DNA of 64,000 nt, from NCBI RefSeq assembly GCF_009689005.1, contig NZ_AP021879.1:5613724-5677723 (forward strand). The letters are read 5' to 3'. This document shows positions 55,906 through 64,000 of the stretch, in pieces (the stretch's first letter is position 1; each line of letters starts with the position of its first letter). Source of the stretch: Desulfosarcina ovata subsp. ovata. Lineage in GTDB: Bacteria > Desulfobacterota > Desulfobacteria > Desulfobacterales > Desulfosarcinaceae. Under the pieces are notes generated by a model. It saw nothing but the letters and a program-made list of their open reading frames with translations, made no database searches and had not been told where the DNA came from. Position numbers and translations under genes: made by a program.

Positions 55906-58184
55906 GGTCCCACCACCTCCATGCGATGGGCGTAAGCGTTGTGCACCGCAAAACCGTCGGCAGTCACCGAATAAATCACCCAGAAGGTGGCATGGCCCGT
56001 GCGCAGCATGCCCAAGCGATGCCCCGTTTCAGGGTTGAAAAACCGCTCACCATCGTTTTCGGCGTGCCGGATGACCCGCTGAACGTCTGATTCCAGAATC
56101 CGGCGCGAATCCAAAAGGGCTTCGACGGAGGGCTCCAGGTGGATGTGGAGAGACGGTTCCGCCTGGCTGCCGTTTGGCGCATCACCCCACACCTGCCGGC
56201 AAAGTTCCTCTTTCAGACGCTGACGGTTTTCCCGGCGACACGACCAGCCGGGCCGTGGGCGTGCGGCCGGGTCGGAAAGATCCGGGTCCGGAAAAATAAG
56301 GTCCAGCAGATGCCAGGTCCGCTTGCCCGTTGCCGCCAGGTTGTCCCGGCACATGGCGCAGTAGGCCAGGTAATCCCGAGAACTGCGCCGGCCACGTTGC
56401 TCGGCCACCTCACGGGCCAACTCCGGGTTGGCATTTTGCATGAGCCCGCCGAAACCGCAGCACTCGGTGCGCTCGCGCTCCAGGTCGAGGGGCTCGATGG
56501 GCACATTGATCCAGCTGAGCAGTTGACGCACCGCATCCTGGACCCCGGGATCGTCACGGGTCGTGCAGGGATCCTGAATGGCCAGGGGGGCGTCGATGCG
56601 GGGTCTCATGACGCCGGGAATACCGGCGGTTTCAAAAACTTCCCAGAGACTGATGGCATCCACCTCCGGCAGATGGCGGGCAAACATCTGCAGGCAGCTG
56701 GAACAGGCCACGATCGGCTGGGGCCGCCCCAGGCTGACCCAGGTGGTCTGCCACTGTTCCAGCGCTTCCTTGAACAGGGCCTGCTGGCCGGCCCAGTGGG
56801 CCGGAGCGCCGCAGCAGCCCAGCATCAAGGCCACCCCGCCGGACAGCTCGCTGCGCAGGTGATCGTACACCCGCCGCACCTGCCCGGGGGCCGAGGCGCA
56901 GAGTTGACAGCCGGGAAAAAAAAGGTAGCAACTGTTGTCCGTCCCCGGAGCATGGCGGGCCATGGCGAAATCCGGACTCTGGGAAAACGCCATGTCCCGG
57001 AGGGCGAAATCATGGGCCGAAGGCGGCATCTTTTCGCGCTCGACCATGCTCTGTCGGGCCGCCAGGCAGATGTCCTGCATGGCAAAATCGTTGGGACAAA
57101 CCGTTTCGCACAAGCCGCACAGGCTGCACGAATTGACCAGCCGGTTGGATTTGCGCTCGCCCATGACGATGGATTCGTTGTTGTAGATCTCGCGCACATA
57201 GGTGCGCGGATAGCCGCCGAACTTCTCCAGGTAAGCGCACACCTTGACGCATTCCAGGCACTCGCACTGCAGACAGCGATCGGCCTCGGCCCGGGCCTCG
57301 GCGTCGCCGAACCCGCGTTGCGGATCGGCCATGGTCACCGCCGGCAGCGGCACCACGCCTTCCAGGCGAGTGATCAGGCGCGTTTCGAATGGCCCTTCCT
57401 TTTCCCGTCCGGCGTCCATGGAGACCTTCTGCAGCCAGCGGTCCATGGAGGTGGCGCACCAGCGCCCCGAAGCCGCCCGCCACACCGGCGAGGCATGATC
57501 CCCACCGGCGAACCGTCCATCCCGACCGGTATCACCGGCAAAACGAAAGGATGCCGACTTTTCCCGGCCGATGTTCCAGCCGTCGGCAGAAGCGGTGTCC
57601 AAACCGACGTACACGGCTGCATGGGATTGCATCAGCGCTTCTGGATCCGGGTTGACGCCGGTTTCGAACCTCACCCCCAGCCGGGCCAGGCGCTCTTTTT
57701 CGGCCTCGACCACTTCTTCGCTCAGCCGCCGGGAATACTCCCGGATCAGATCCGCACCGACGGTTTCACCAGCCTCGAAAACGGTCACCGCATACCCCTT
57801 GCGCCCCAGATCCCAGACCACGGTCAGGCTGCTCAACCCGCTGCCGACCACAGCCACACGGATTGGTTTTTGCGGTAGCGGCATCACCCGCTGGGGACGG
57901 TCGGCATGCGCGACACAGGCCCGCTCCAAATCGGCGATACGGATCGCGTCGCCAACCTTGCTGCGGTTGCAGACCGCCTGGCACGGCGCATCACAGACGC
58001 GCCCCAGGATCCCGGCCAGGGGCATGGTCTTGTTCAACACGGTCAGGGCCTTGGTCCAGTTGCCGTCGGCCACGTGTCCGATCAGGGTACGCGCATCCAC
58101 ATGCAGGGGGCAGGCCGCCACGCACGGTGCCGGCTCATCCTGGATGCAACGGTTCTCCCACTGCCGCAGTTCGCTCTGATCCAT
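55902..58184 (-). CDS. FAD/NAD-binding iron-sulfur oxidoreductase with CCG domains (DVU_1558-like)
   Basis: The protein has about 760 residues. An N-terminal dicluster region (CIQDEPAPCVAACPLHVDAR, RVCDAPCQAVCNR) resembles GltD-type subunits. It is followed by a Rossmann nucleotide site (RVAVVGSGLSSLTVVWDLG). Next come two ferredoxin-like sites (CLQCECLECVKVCAYLEKFG, CSLCGLCETVCPNDF) and two heterodisulfide-reductase CCG motifs (MLGCCGAPAHW, RTECCGFGGLMQN). It should carry electrons between a nucleotide cofactor, FeS clusters and the aldehyde oxidoreductase. ATG 58184 is chosen as the start, with AAGGTG upstream; the frame extends to 58229. Confidence 0.85.
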   Translation of the reverse strand: MDQSELRQWENRCIQDEPAPCVAACPLHVDARTLIGHVADGNWTKALTVLNKTMPLAGILGRVCDAPCQAVCNRSKVGDAIRIADLERACVAHADRPQRVMPLPQKPIRVAVVGSGLSSLTVVWDLGRKGYAVTVFEAGETVGADLIREYSRRLSEEVVEAEKERLARLGVRFETGVNPDPEALMQSHAAVYVGLDTASADGWNIGREKSASFRFAGDTGRDGRFAGGDHASPVWRAASGRWCATSMDRWLQKVSMDAGREKEGPFETRLITRLEGVVPLPAVTMADPQRGFGDAEARAEADRCLQCECLECVKVCAYLEKFGGYPRTYVREIYNNESIVMGERKSNRLVNSCSLCGLCETVCPNDFAMQDICLAARQSMVEREKMPPSAHDFALRDMAFSQSPDFAMARHAPGTDNSCYLFFPGCQLCASAPGQVRRVYDHLRSELSGGVALMLGCCGAPAHWAGQQALFKEALEQWQTTWVSLGRPQPIVACSSCLQMFARHLPEVDAISLWEVFETAGIPGVMRPRIDAPLAIQDPCTTRDDPGVQDAVRQLLSWINVPIEPLDLERERTECCGFGGLMQNANPELAREVAEQRGRRSSRDYLAYCAMCRDNLAATGKRTWHLLDLIFPDPDLSDPAARPRPGWSCRRENRQRLKEELCRQVWGDAPNGSQAEPSLHIHLEPSVEALLDSRRILESDVQRVIRHAENDGERFFNPETGHRLGMLRTGHATFWVIYSVTADGFAVHNAYAHRMEVVGP

Positions 58185-58319
58185 TGTTTCACCTTCACTC
58201 TCAATTCTAGGGAAATCCACATCCGCCAAAGGCGACCCGCGGCAATACGCTGCCGAAGGTCGCCTTGAAAGTGAACGCTCCGGGCCGCACCCAGCCGACC
58301 CGAAGCAGTATTATTTGAC

Positions 58320-61040
58320 CTACCTGGCCTGCAACCCGGCCAGCACCTTCTCGGGCAGGGCCGGCAGACGGGTGATGCGCACGCCGCAGGCGTTGTAAAT
58401 GCCGTTGATCACCGCCGCATGCGGGCTGGTCAGGGGAAGTTCACCCGACCCGGCAGCACCGAAGGGTCCATCCTTGCGCGGGGTTTCCACATAGATCAGT
58501 TCCATGTCATCGGGGATCTGCTTGATATACGGGACCCCCGCGCCGGCCAGGGTGGAATGCTTCTTGATGTCCTCGTAATCCTCGGTCAGGGCCAGGCCGA
58601 TGCCCTGGGCCAGACCGCCGTAGAGCTGGCCGTCCACCACCAGGCGGTTGTTGACCGATCCCACATCCGCCACCAGGGTCATTTTCTCCACGGTGGTTTT
58701 ACCGGTGGCGATCTCCACGGCCACCTCGGCCATGAAAACACCGTACATATAGACGGAAAAGGGTTCACCCTGGCTATTCTCGTCGCAATCCCGGGCCGGA
58801 GCGGTCCACTTACCCACATAGTGCACCGGCATGTCGTCGGCCTTCATCTGGGCATAATCGCGAAAAGTGCCGTCCGGCTTCTTCATCCCCGCCGCCAGTG
58901 CCTCAGCCGCGTTTTTGGTGGCCTGCCCGGTCATCACCTGGCTGCGGCTTCCGCCGGCCACCCCGGAATTGGGCGCCTTGCTGGTATCGTTCATCACCAG
59001 GCGGATGCGGTCCGGCGTAATCCCGGTCACCCGCAGGGCCTCGTAGGCCACCCCCAGGGTTCCGGCATCGGCGCCCTGACCATGATCCTCCCAGCAGTTG
59101 AAGATGGTGACCGTATTATCCTCATTGAGTTCTGCCCAGGCTTCGGAGGTGTCCGGCCCGTCCAGACCGCAGCCGTAAACACCGATGGAAATGCCCACGC
59201 CTTTTTTGATCGCATCGGTGGATTCGGCCTTGGCTTTGTCCAGGGCGGCGGTGTATTTCGGACGCAGCTTGTCGATCATTTCCGGCAGCGAATAGACCTC
59301 CGGTGCCTGGCCCGTGGGGGTGGTGGACCCTTCGCGGTAGGCATTCTTGTAGCGCAGTTCCAGGGGGTCGACGCCCAGCTTCTCGGCCAGTTCATCCATA
59401 AGGACCTCGGAGGCGAATTCGCTCTGGGGCGCACCATATCCCCGGAAAGCCGACCCCCAGGCATGGTTGGTGCAGACGGTGCGCCCCTCGCCGCGAATAT
59501 TGGGGATGTCGTAACCCGCCCCCATGAACTGGGTGCCGCGCAGGGTCAACAGGTCGCCGAACTCCGAATAGGGGCCATGATCCACGCTGTAGTCGGTCTC
59601 CATGGCCAGCAGTTTGCCATCCTTGCCGGCGGCGAAGCGCATGTTCATGAAGAAGGGCGAACGCTTGCCGGTGTAAGCCTGCTGTTGCTGGTAGTCGTAT
59701 TTAAGGAAGCAGGGCCGGCCGGTGACCAGGGCAGCCACACCCACGAAGACCTCCATGGTGGGGCTGAACTTGTAGCCAAAAGTGCCGCCGGTGGGGTTCT
59801 GAACCATGATCAGGTCTTCCAGTTCCACACCTAAACCGGGGGCGATCATGGCCGCATGCAGGTGCAGGCCGATGGACTTGGAGTGGATCACCAGTTTGCC
59901 GTCGTCGTTTTTGTAGGCAAAACCCACGTCCGGTTCGATGGGCAGGTGCGGCTGACGGCCCACGTAAAAGTCGTCCTCCACCACCACATCGGCGGCATCG
60001 AAAATCGGAGCGGTCTCTTCCCCCTTGGCGATCTTCTGAATATAGTAGATGTTTGGCGTTCCCGGATGGATTTCGATGGCGTCGTCGGCCATGGCCGCCG
60101 GCGCACTCATGTACTCGGGCAACGGCTCCAGGTCCACCTTGACCGCGGCAGCCGCGTCCTTGGCATGGTGTTCGGTATCGGCGCAGACGATGGCAATGGC
60201 ATCACCATACTGGAAAATCTTGGAATCATTCAGTATCGGCCGTTCCCAGCCGTCTCCCTTGTTGGACGGGAAGGTGATCAGGCCGGTGATGCGGTTTTTC
60301 CCGGGCACATCCTTGTGGGTGATCACCTTGAACACGCCGGGCATCTTCTCCGCCTCGGAGGTATCGATCGATTTAATGTTGGCATGGGAAATTTTCGCCT
60401 GCACCAGGGCCAGATTCAGACGATCCTCGGGCAGCTTGAGGCCCAGGTCAGCACCATAATCCAGGGTCCCGGTAACCTTGGCGATGGCCGTGGGCCGGGG
60501 GTATTTGGTGCCCCAGATGCGTCCGTCCTCGGGGATCTTGAAATTCAGTTCATCGGCGGCCATCTCGCCGCGCAGAACCTTGGCCGCGTCCATGACCGCA
60601 TCCACCAACGGCTTGTAACCGGTGCAGCGGCAGACATTGCGGTGTTTCTGGAACCAGTCGCGGACCGCTTCACGGGTCGGGTTGGGATTTTCATCCAACA
60701 GCACCTTTGCCGAGACGATGAATCCGGGGCTGCAGAAACCGCACTGGGCACATCCGTGGGCGATCCAGGCCAACTGCAGGGGATGCAGTCCGTCCGGGGT
60801 GCCGAGCCCTTCGATGGTGGTCACGGTTGCCCCTTCGGCCACCCGTGACAATTTGGTGATGCAGGAGCGCACCAGTTTGCCATCCAGGATAACGTTACAG
60901 GCTCCGCACTGTCCCTGGCCACAACCGACCTTGGTTCCGGTCAATCCCAGCTGGGCCCGCAGGATATCGGCCAGGGTGTCCTTTTCCGATGCGATCACAA
61001 CCTTGTTGCTGCCATTCAACATGATGTTGCGAGAAATCAT
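58320..61040 (-). CDS. mop: Aldehyde oxidoreductase (MOP, xanthine oxidase family)
   Basis: The 906-residue protein is almost the same length as Desulfovibrio gigas MOP (907). The first 2Fe-2S cluster uses Cys40, 45, 48 and 60, and the second Cys100, 103, 137 and 139, the positions I remember from the D. gigas enzyme. The molybdenum domains follow, with PTGGTFGYKF, SAFRGYGAPQSEF and the catalytic glutamate Glu867 in GAAGSGELPL. It oxidises aldehydes to carboxylic acids with a molybdopterin cytosine dinucleotide cofactor. GGGAGG precedes the ATG. Downstream genes on the same strand supply electron transfer and cofactor maturation. Confidence 0.97.
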   Translation of the reverse strand: MISRNIMLNGSNKVVIASEKDTLADILRAQLGLTGTKVGCGQGQCGACNVILDGKLVRSCITKLSRVAEGATVTTIEGLGTPDGLHPLQLAWIAHGCAQCGFCSPGFIVSAKVLLDENPNPTREAVRDWFQKHRNVCRCTGYKPLVDAVMDAAKVLRGEMAADELNFKIPEDGRIWGTKYPRPTAIAKVTGTLDYGADLGLKLPEDRLNLALVQAKISHANIKSIDTSEAEKMPGVFKVITHKDVPGKNRITGLITFPSNKGDGWERPILNDSKIFQYGDAIAIVCADTEHHAKDAAAAVKVDLEPLPEYMSAPAAMADDAIEIHPGTPNIYYIQKIAKGEETAPIFDAADVVVEDDFYVGRQPHLPIEPDVGFAYKNDDGKLVIHSKSIGLHLHAAMIAPGLGVELEDLIMVQNPTGGTFGYKFSPTMEVFVGVAALVTGRPCFLKYDYQQQQAYTGKRSPFFMNMRFAAGKDGKLLAMETDYSVDHGPYSEFGDLLTLRGTQFMGAGYDIPNIRGEGRTVCTNHAWGSAFRGYGAPQSEFASEVLMDELAEKLGVDPLELRYKNAYREGSTTPTGQAPEVYSLPEMIDKLRPKYTAALDKAKAESTDAIKKGVGISIGVYGCGLDGPDTSEAWAELNEDNTVTIFNCWEDHGQGADAGTLGVAYEALRVTGITPDRIRLVMNDTSKAPNSGVAGGSRSQVMTGQATKNAAEALAAGMKKPDGTFRDYAQMKADDMPVHYVGKWTAPARDCDENSQGEPFSVYMYGVFMAEVAVEIATGKTTVEKMTLVADVGSVNNRLVVDGQLYGGLAQGIGLALTEDYEDIKKHSTLAGAGVPYIKQIPDDMELIYVETPRKDGPFGAAGSGELPLTSPHAAVINGIYNACGVRITRLPALPEKVLAGLQAR

Positions 61041-61116
61041 AATTCCTCCCTTTCGTGGTTAACCCGTTGATCGAAACACAACCGACCATTTGATAAACGC
61101 ATTAAATAGAACCACT

Positions 61117-61422
61117 TCAGCAAATCCCTTTGCCGAATCCGCACAGGGGGTAGCGGCAGACGTTGCAGCCGGCACACAGGCCGCCGTGCCCCATGGCGGC
61201 AATATCGTCGCGAGTGACCGTCTCACCGGCCAACAGGCGCGGAATCACCAGTAGGTATGCAAAGATGTTGGCCTTGCCCATATCCAGGAAGGCGGGAATC
61301 TCCTCCTCGCGGACAAAGTGACCTTTTCTGAATGCCGGCCCCTTTTTCTGCCCGGGAATAATGCGGGTTACATCATGCCCCAGAACCATACCAACGGCCT
61401 CGGTAACGGGAATCGCCTTCAT
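61117..61422 (-). CDS. Short MoeA-like molybdopterin-binding protein, probably internally deleted
   Basis: The 101-residue product begins MKAIPVTEAVGMVLGHDVTR and KKGPAFRKGHFVREEEIPAF, as in the N terminus of MoeA-like molybdopterin-binding proteins of about 340 residues. It ends VIPRLLAGETVTRDDIAAMG and GGLCAGCNVCRYPLC, which I remember as the C terminus of the same family. The central catalytic domain seems missing without loss of frame. It may be a relic or a small protein using only the cysteine-rich tail. AGGAGG precedes the ATG. It is the first gene before mop, 76 bases away. Confidence 0.65.
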   Translation of the reverse strand: MKAIPVTEAVGMVLGHDVTRIIPGQKKGPAFRKGHFVREEEIPAFLDMGKANIFAYLLVIPRLLAGETVTRDDIAAMGHGGLCAGCNVCRYPLCGFGKGIC

Positions 61423-62062
61423 CGTTCGGTCCTCCTGAGATGTACATAGATGATCAAATCAGAAACCCGTTCAATTGGCAGCAACGGACGCTTGCCGGCC
61501 ATGTGGCGTCACAATCAACAAAAATCCTTGGAATGAAAAGGAAACGAATCGAATTTTTTCTATCGTGCCCACCGCATTATGTCAATCATGGCACAACAAA
61601 GTCCCAAAAAATATCTGCATAAGCAGATAACGATTTATTTTTTTTACGTATAAATTGTATGCAAACAATCGCCGAACGATTAGTGGTACCCTCCAGACAG
61701 CCTTTCCTGCCTTTATCTCCTGCCATGCAGTCGCCAATATTGCGATTGTTTTGATCATTAGTTGCAGCAAAATACGAACCAATCGACCCTTCGTCTGACT
61801 GAAGAATTCTTATTAATTCTTAACAACTTGAAATCAAAGTAATAATTTTTTTACCCATTATTCATTAACTCATTGGATTGGTGTGTTATTACTTTCCGGG
61901 CGAAAAAAGACTGGAAGAGATGGGCCTGTTTGACCCATCGGCAGGACTGCATTTGGGTCAAACAGACCCATCAGATGGCCACACAACTTCACCGTTCGCG
62001 TGTATCAGACACAGCGACGATGATAAATTTAAATCATAATTTGAAGAAGGATCGGGAATTTT
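61423..62062. other. Intergenic region with an inverted repeat
   Basis: No gene is recognised. It should hold the promoter of the mop cluster. The only clear structure is the inverted repeat at 61921-61970. Confidence 0.5.
61921..61970. repeat. 17-bp inverted repeat
   Basis: TGGGCCTGTTTGACCCA and TGGGTCAAACAGACCCA are inverted copies with one mismatch, separated by 16 bases. No T-run follows, so a regulator site or element end is as likely as a terminator. Confidence 0.75.
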
Positions 62063-62194
62063 ATTAATTAAACGAAATTGCTTGTTCTTGCGCCCGTCTT
62101 CCGCGTTGCATCAACGGCCACATACTCCCGGTATGCAACCCTTGATGCGTCTTGAAGACGAACACAAGCCCGGCGCAATTACGTTCAATTAATT
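62063..62194. repeat. About 130-bp imperfect palindrome
   Basis: The outer arms ATTAATTAAACG and CGTTCAATTAATT pair. Inner blocks also pair: CTTGTTCTTG region with ACACAAG, GTCTTC with GAAGAC, TGCATCAA with TTGATGC, and ATAC with GTAT at the loop. It looks like a dispersed palindromic element rather than a terminator. Confidence 0.7.
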
Positions 62195-62349
62195 TCATCC
62201 CCGATCCTAAGACTGATTTACTCTTTCCAAAATATGGCGCTCAACATACAATACGACCACTATTGCTTGATCATGAAATATTCGGACGGGTGAGGATTTC
62301 CGGATATCATACTCGCCCATTTTCATTACTATCCAGCACAGGCTTTAAT

Positions 62350-64000
62350 ATGTTGGCCATGAAGCCGCGCATTCTGATCGGGATCATTTTATTGCTCACT
62401 GGTGTGATGTCGAACGCCTGTACGGTGGCCGACCATAAGGCTCATAACGCCCGTGAAAGAATAAAAATCCTGCATATCAACGATGTTCACTCCCATCTGG
62501 AGAGCGGCAGCATCGATCTGAAGATCGCAGGTATCGATACCGCGTGCGAAGTCGGTGGGATGGGGCGGGTGGCAGCCATAATCGCCGATCTCAGGGCAAA
62601 CAACGACAACACCCTCGTGCTGCATGCCGGGGATGCCGTGCAGGGGACGTATTACTATACCCTGTTCAATGGTGAGGCAGATGCCAGGGTGATGAACGCC
62701 ATCGGTTTCGATGCGATGACCATCGGCAATCACGAATTTGACGACGGCGACGAATGGCTGGCCGGTTTTATTGAACGTCTTGATGCGCCCGTGATCAGTG
62801 CCAATATCGACGTGGCCGACGGCAATATCCTCAACGGGCGATTTTCGCCCTATGTCATCAAGCGGGTTGCCGGCAAGGATATCGGCATTGTCGGCATAAC
62901 GATTGCCGCCAAAACCAAGGCGTCCTCGCAGCCGAGTGATGCGGTGACGTTTCACGATGAAGCGGCATCGTTAAGGGCGGCCGTCGATGCATTGAAAGCA
63001 CTCGGAATCGGGCGGATTGTGGTGCTCAGCCACTATGGCTATCGGAACGCCATTGCCCTTGCCGGTCAGGTCGGCGATATCGACGTGATAGTCGATGGTG
63101 ACTCCCACACCCTGCTTGGCGATTTCAGCATGTATGGCCTGCGGACCGACGGCGCTTATCCGACCATGGCAAGCAACGCGGACGGCGATGCGGTGTGCAT
63201 TGTCCAGGCCTGGGAGTACAGCAAGGTTTTGGGGGAACTGGATGTCACTTTTGCCGGCGATGTTGTCGACCACTGCAGCGGTACGCCGCATCTGATCCTG
63301 GGAGACACCTTCATGCGTGAGAATACGGGAGGCCAGGCCGATGCCGTGAAAGGGGCCGATCTTTCCGCGCTGCAGGCGGTGATTGATCAGGACAGGAAAC
63401 TGGATGGGGTCGCAGACGATACGGCGGTTGCCGAAATTATCGCCGGTTATGCAGAAAAAATGGGTCTCCTTGCCAATACGGTGATTGGCAAAGCCGGCGA
63501 AGATCTCCTTCATGGCCGCGTGCCAGGAAAAATTGAAGATGGTGTCGTCCTTCAGCGGGGCAGCGATATCGCTCCGCTGGTGGCCCAGGCGTTTTACGTG
63601 CAGGATCCCAATGCCGACATCAGTATCCAGAACGCCGGCGGGGTGCGCATCAGCCTGCGTGCCGGGGACATGACCTACGACACGGCCTACACGCTGCTGC
63701 CCTTTTCCAATACTCTGTTTGAGATCAGGCTGTATGGTACCGAGATCCGGCAGGTGCTTGAGGACGCCATTGAAAATATCGCCCAGGGGGGCTCGACCGG
63801 TTCCTTTCCCTATTGCTATGGATTGAAGTTTGACGTCGATGCCACCCAGGCGTACGGCAGCCGTGTCAGCAACCTGGAAGTCAGGGACCGGACCACCGGG
63901 ACGTATTCGGATCTGGGCGACGACACCATGTATGTCGTCGTCACCAACGATTATACTGCCGCCGGTCGTGACGGTTACGACACCTTTGCCACCGTTCAGG
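62350..64000 (+). CDS. UshA-type 5'-nucleotidase/metallophosphatase, partial at right edge
   Basis: The frame is open from ATG 62350 to the end of the window (at least 550 residues). It starts with a signal sequence (ILIGIILLLTGVMSNAC); the cysteine could be lipidated, although the lipobox is weak. The metallophosphatase domain shows ILHINDVHSHL, LHAGDAVQG, TIGNHEFDDG, VVLSHYGY and VDGDSHT. From about residue 375 the 5'-nucleotidase C-terminal domain follows (IGKAGEDLLHGR, ISIQNAGGVRISLRAGDMT, LLPFSNTLFEIRLYGTEI). It should hydrolyse extracellular nucleotides or related phosphate esters. Neither start candidate (62350 or 62359) has a strong ribosome site. Confidence 0.93.
   Translation, partial: MLAMKPRILIGIILLLTGVMSNACTVADHKAHNARERIKILHINDVHSHLESGSIDLKIAGIDTACEVGGMGRVAAIIADLRANNDNTLVLHAGDAVQGTYYYTLFNGEADARVMNAIGFDAMTIGNHEFDDGDEWLAGFIERLDAPVISANIDVADGNILNGRFSPYVIKRVAGKDIGIVGITIAAKTKASSQPSDAVTFHDEAASLRAAVDALKALGIGRIVVLSHYGYRNAIALAGQVGDIDVIVDGDSHTLLGDFSMYGLRTDGAYPTMASNADGDAVCIVQAWEYSKVLGELDVTFAGDVVDHCSGTPHLILGDTFMRENTGGQADAVKGADLSALQAVIDQDRKLDGVADDTAVAEIIAGYAEKMGLLANTVIGKAGEDLLHGRVPGKIEDGVVLQRGSDIAPLVAQAFYVQDPNADISIQNAGGVRISLRAGDMTYDTAYTLLPFSNTLFEIRLYGTEIRQVLEDAIENIAQGGSTGSFPYCYGLKFDVDATQAYGSRVSNLEVRDRTTGTYSDLGDDTMYVVVTNDYTAAGRDGYDTFATVQ

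Noticed and set aside
1..64000. tRNA or rRNA genes and associated attachment sites
   Set aside because: No cloverleaf with a TTCGA-type arm and no rRNA-like sequence was recognised in the intergenic regions by eye.

Overview
The window looks like a chromosome piece from a sulfate-reducing Desulfobacterota bacterium, probably a Desulfosarcina-like member of the Desulfobacterales. This is inferred from a selenocysteine formate dehydrogenase, a MOP-type aldehyde oxidoreductase whose iron-sulfur cysteines fall where I remember them in Desulfovibrio gigas, the radical-SAM/methyltransferase/C-GCAxxG-C-C genes that accompany it in Desulfovibrio, and many rhodanese-like proteins. No rRNA, tRNA or CRISPR array was seen.

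Layout. 0-4.6 kb: a glycosyltransferase running off the left edge, a periplasmic sulfurtransferase, and a lipoprotein with six rhodanese domains. 4.8-18.7 kb: a graveyard of mobile DNA. It holds two complete IS elements with target duplications (one nested in an IS110 gene), an intact IS110 transposase, remnants of IS66, ISNCY-like and DUF6399-like transposases, four internally deleted REP-associated (RAYT-like) transposase relics, a MazE/MazF-type toxin-antitoxin pair, and a displaced Rhs toxin tip with its own membrane protein. 18.7-40.1 kb: a minus-strand block encoding a transglutaminase-like protein, a 2082-residue repeat protein, a rhodanese-fold protein without catalytic cysteine, a giant 4262-residue Sec-exported Rhs/YD-repeat protein and a small membrane protein that is the likely immunity gene. 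40.5-46.3 kb: radical SAM enzyme, transketolase, Cache protein, EF-hand protein and one unknown gene. 46.4-51.7 kb: the selenoprotein formate dehydrogenase and a divergent, partnerless molybdopterin oxidoreductase. 51.8-61.4 kb: the aldehyde oxidoreductase cluster (molybdopterin-binding relic, mop, flavin/FeS oxidoreductase, frameshifted small redox protein, methyltransferase, C-GCAxxG-C-C protein, TrsS-like radical SAM, XdhC). 62.3 kb to the end: a 5'-nucleotidase running off the right edge.

The most interesting part is the Rhs locus and its downstream junkyard. The giant protein ends in a swappable tip followed by a membrane immunity candidate. About 5 kb further on lies a second, promoterless tip plus membrane partner, bracketed by direct copies of one RAYT relic. 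About 13 kb away lies a decayed 3' end of the first immunity gene, again beside a RAYT relic and split by an IS. Both tips carry a His-then-Cys arrangement compatible with a permuted papain-like hydrolase, and both partners are multi-pass membrane proteins. This suggests an exported polymorphic toxin whose tips are exchanged through RAYT-rich DNA. The function is inferred, not shown.
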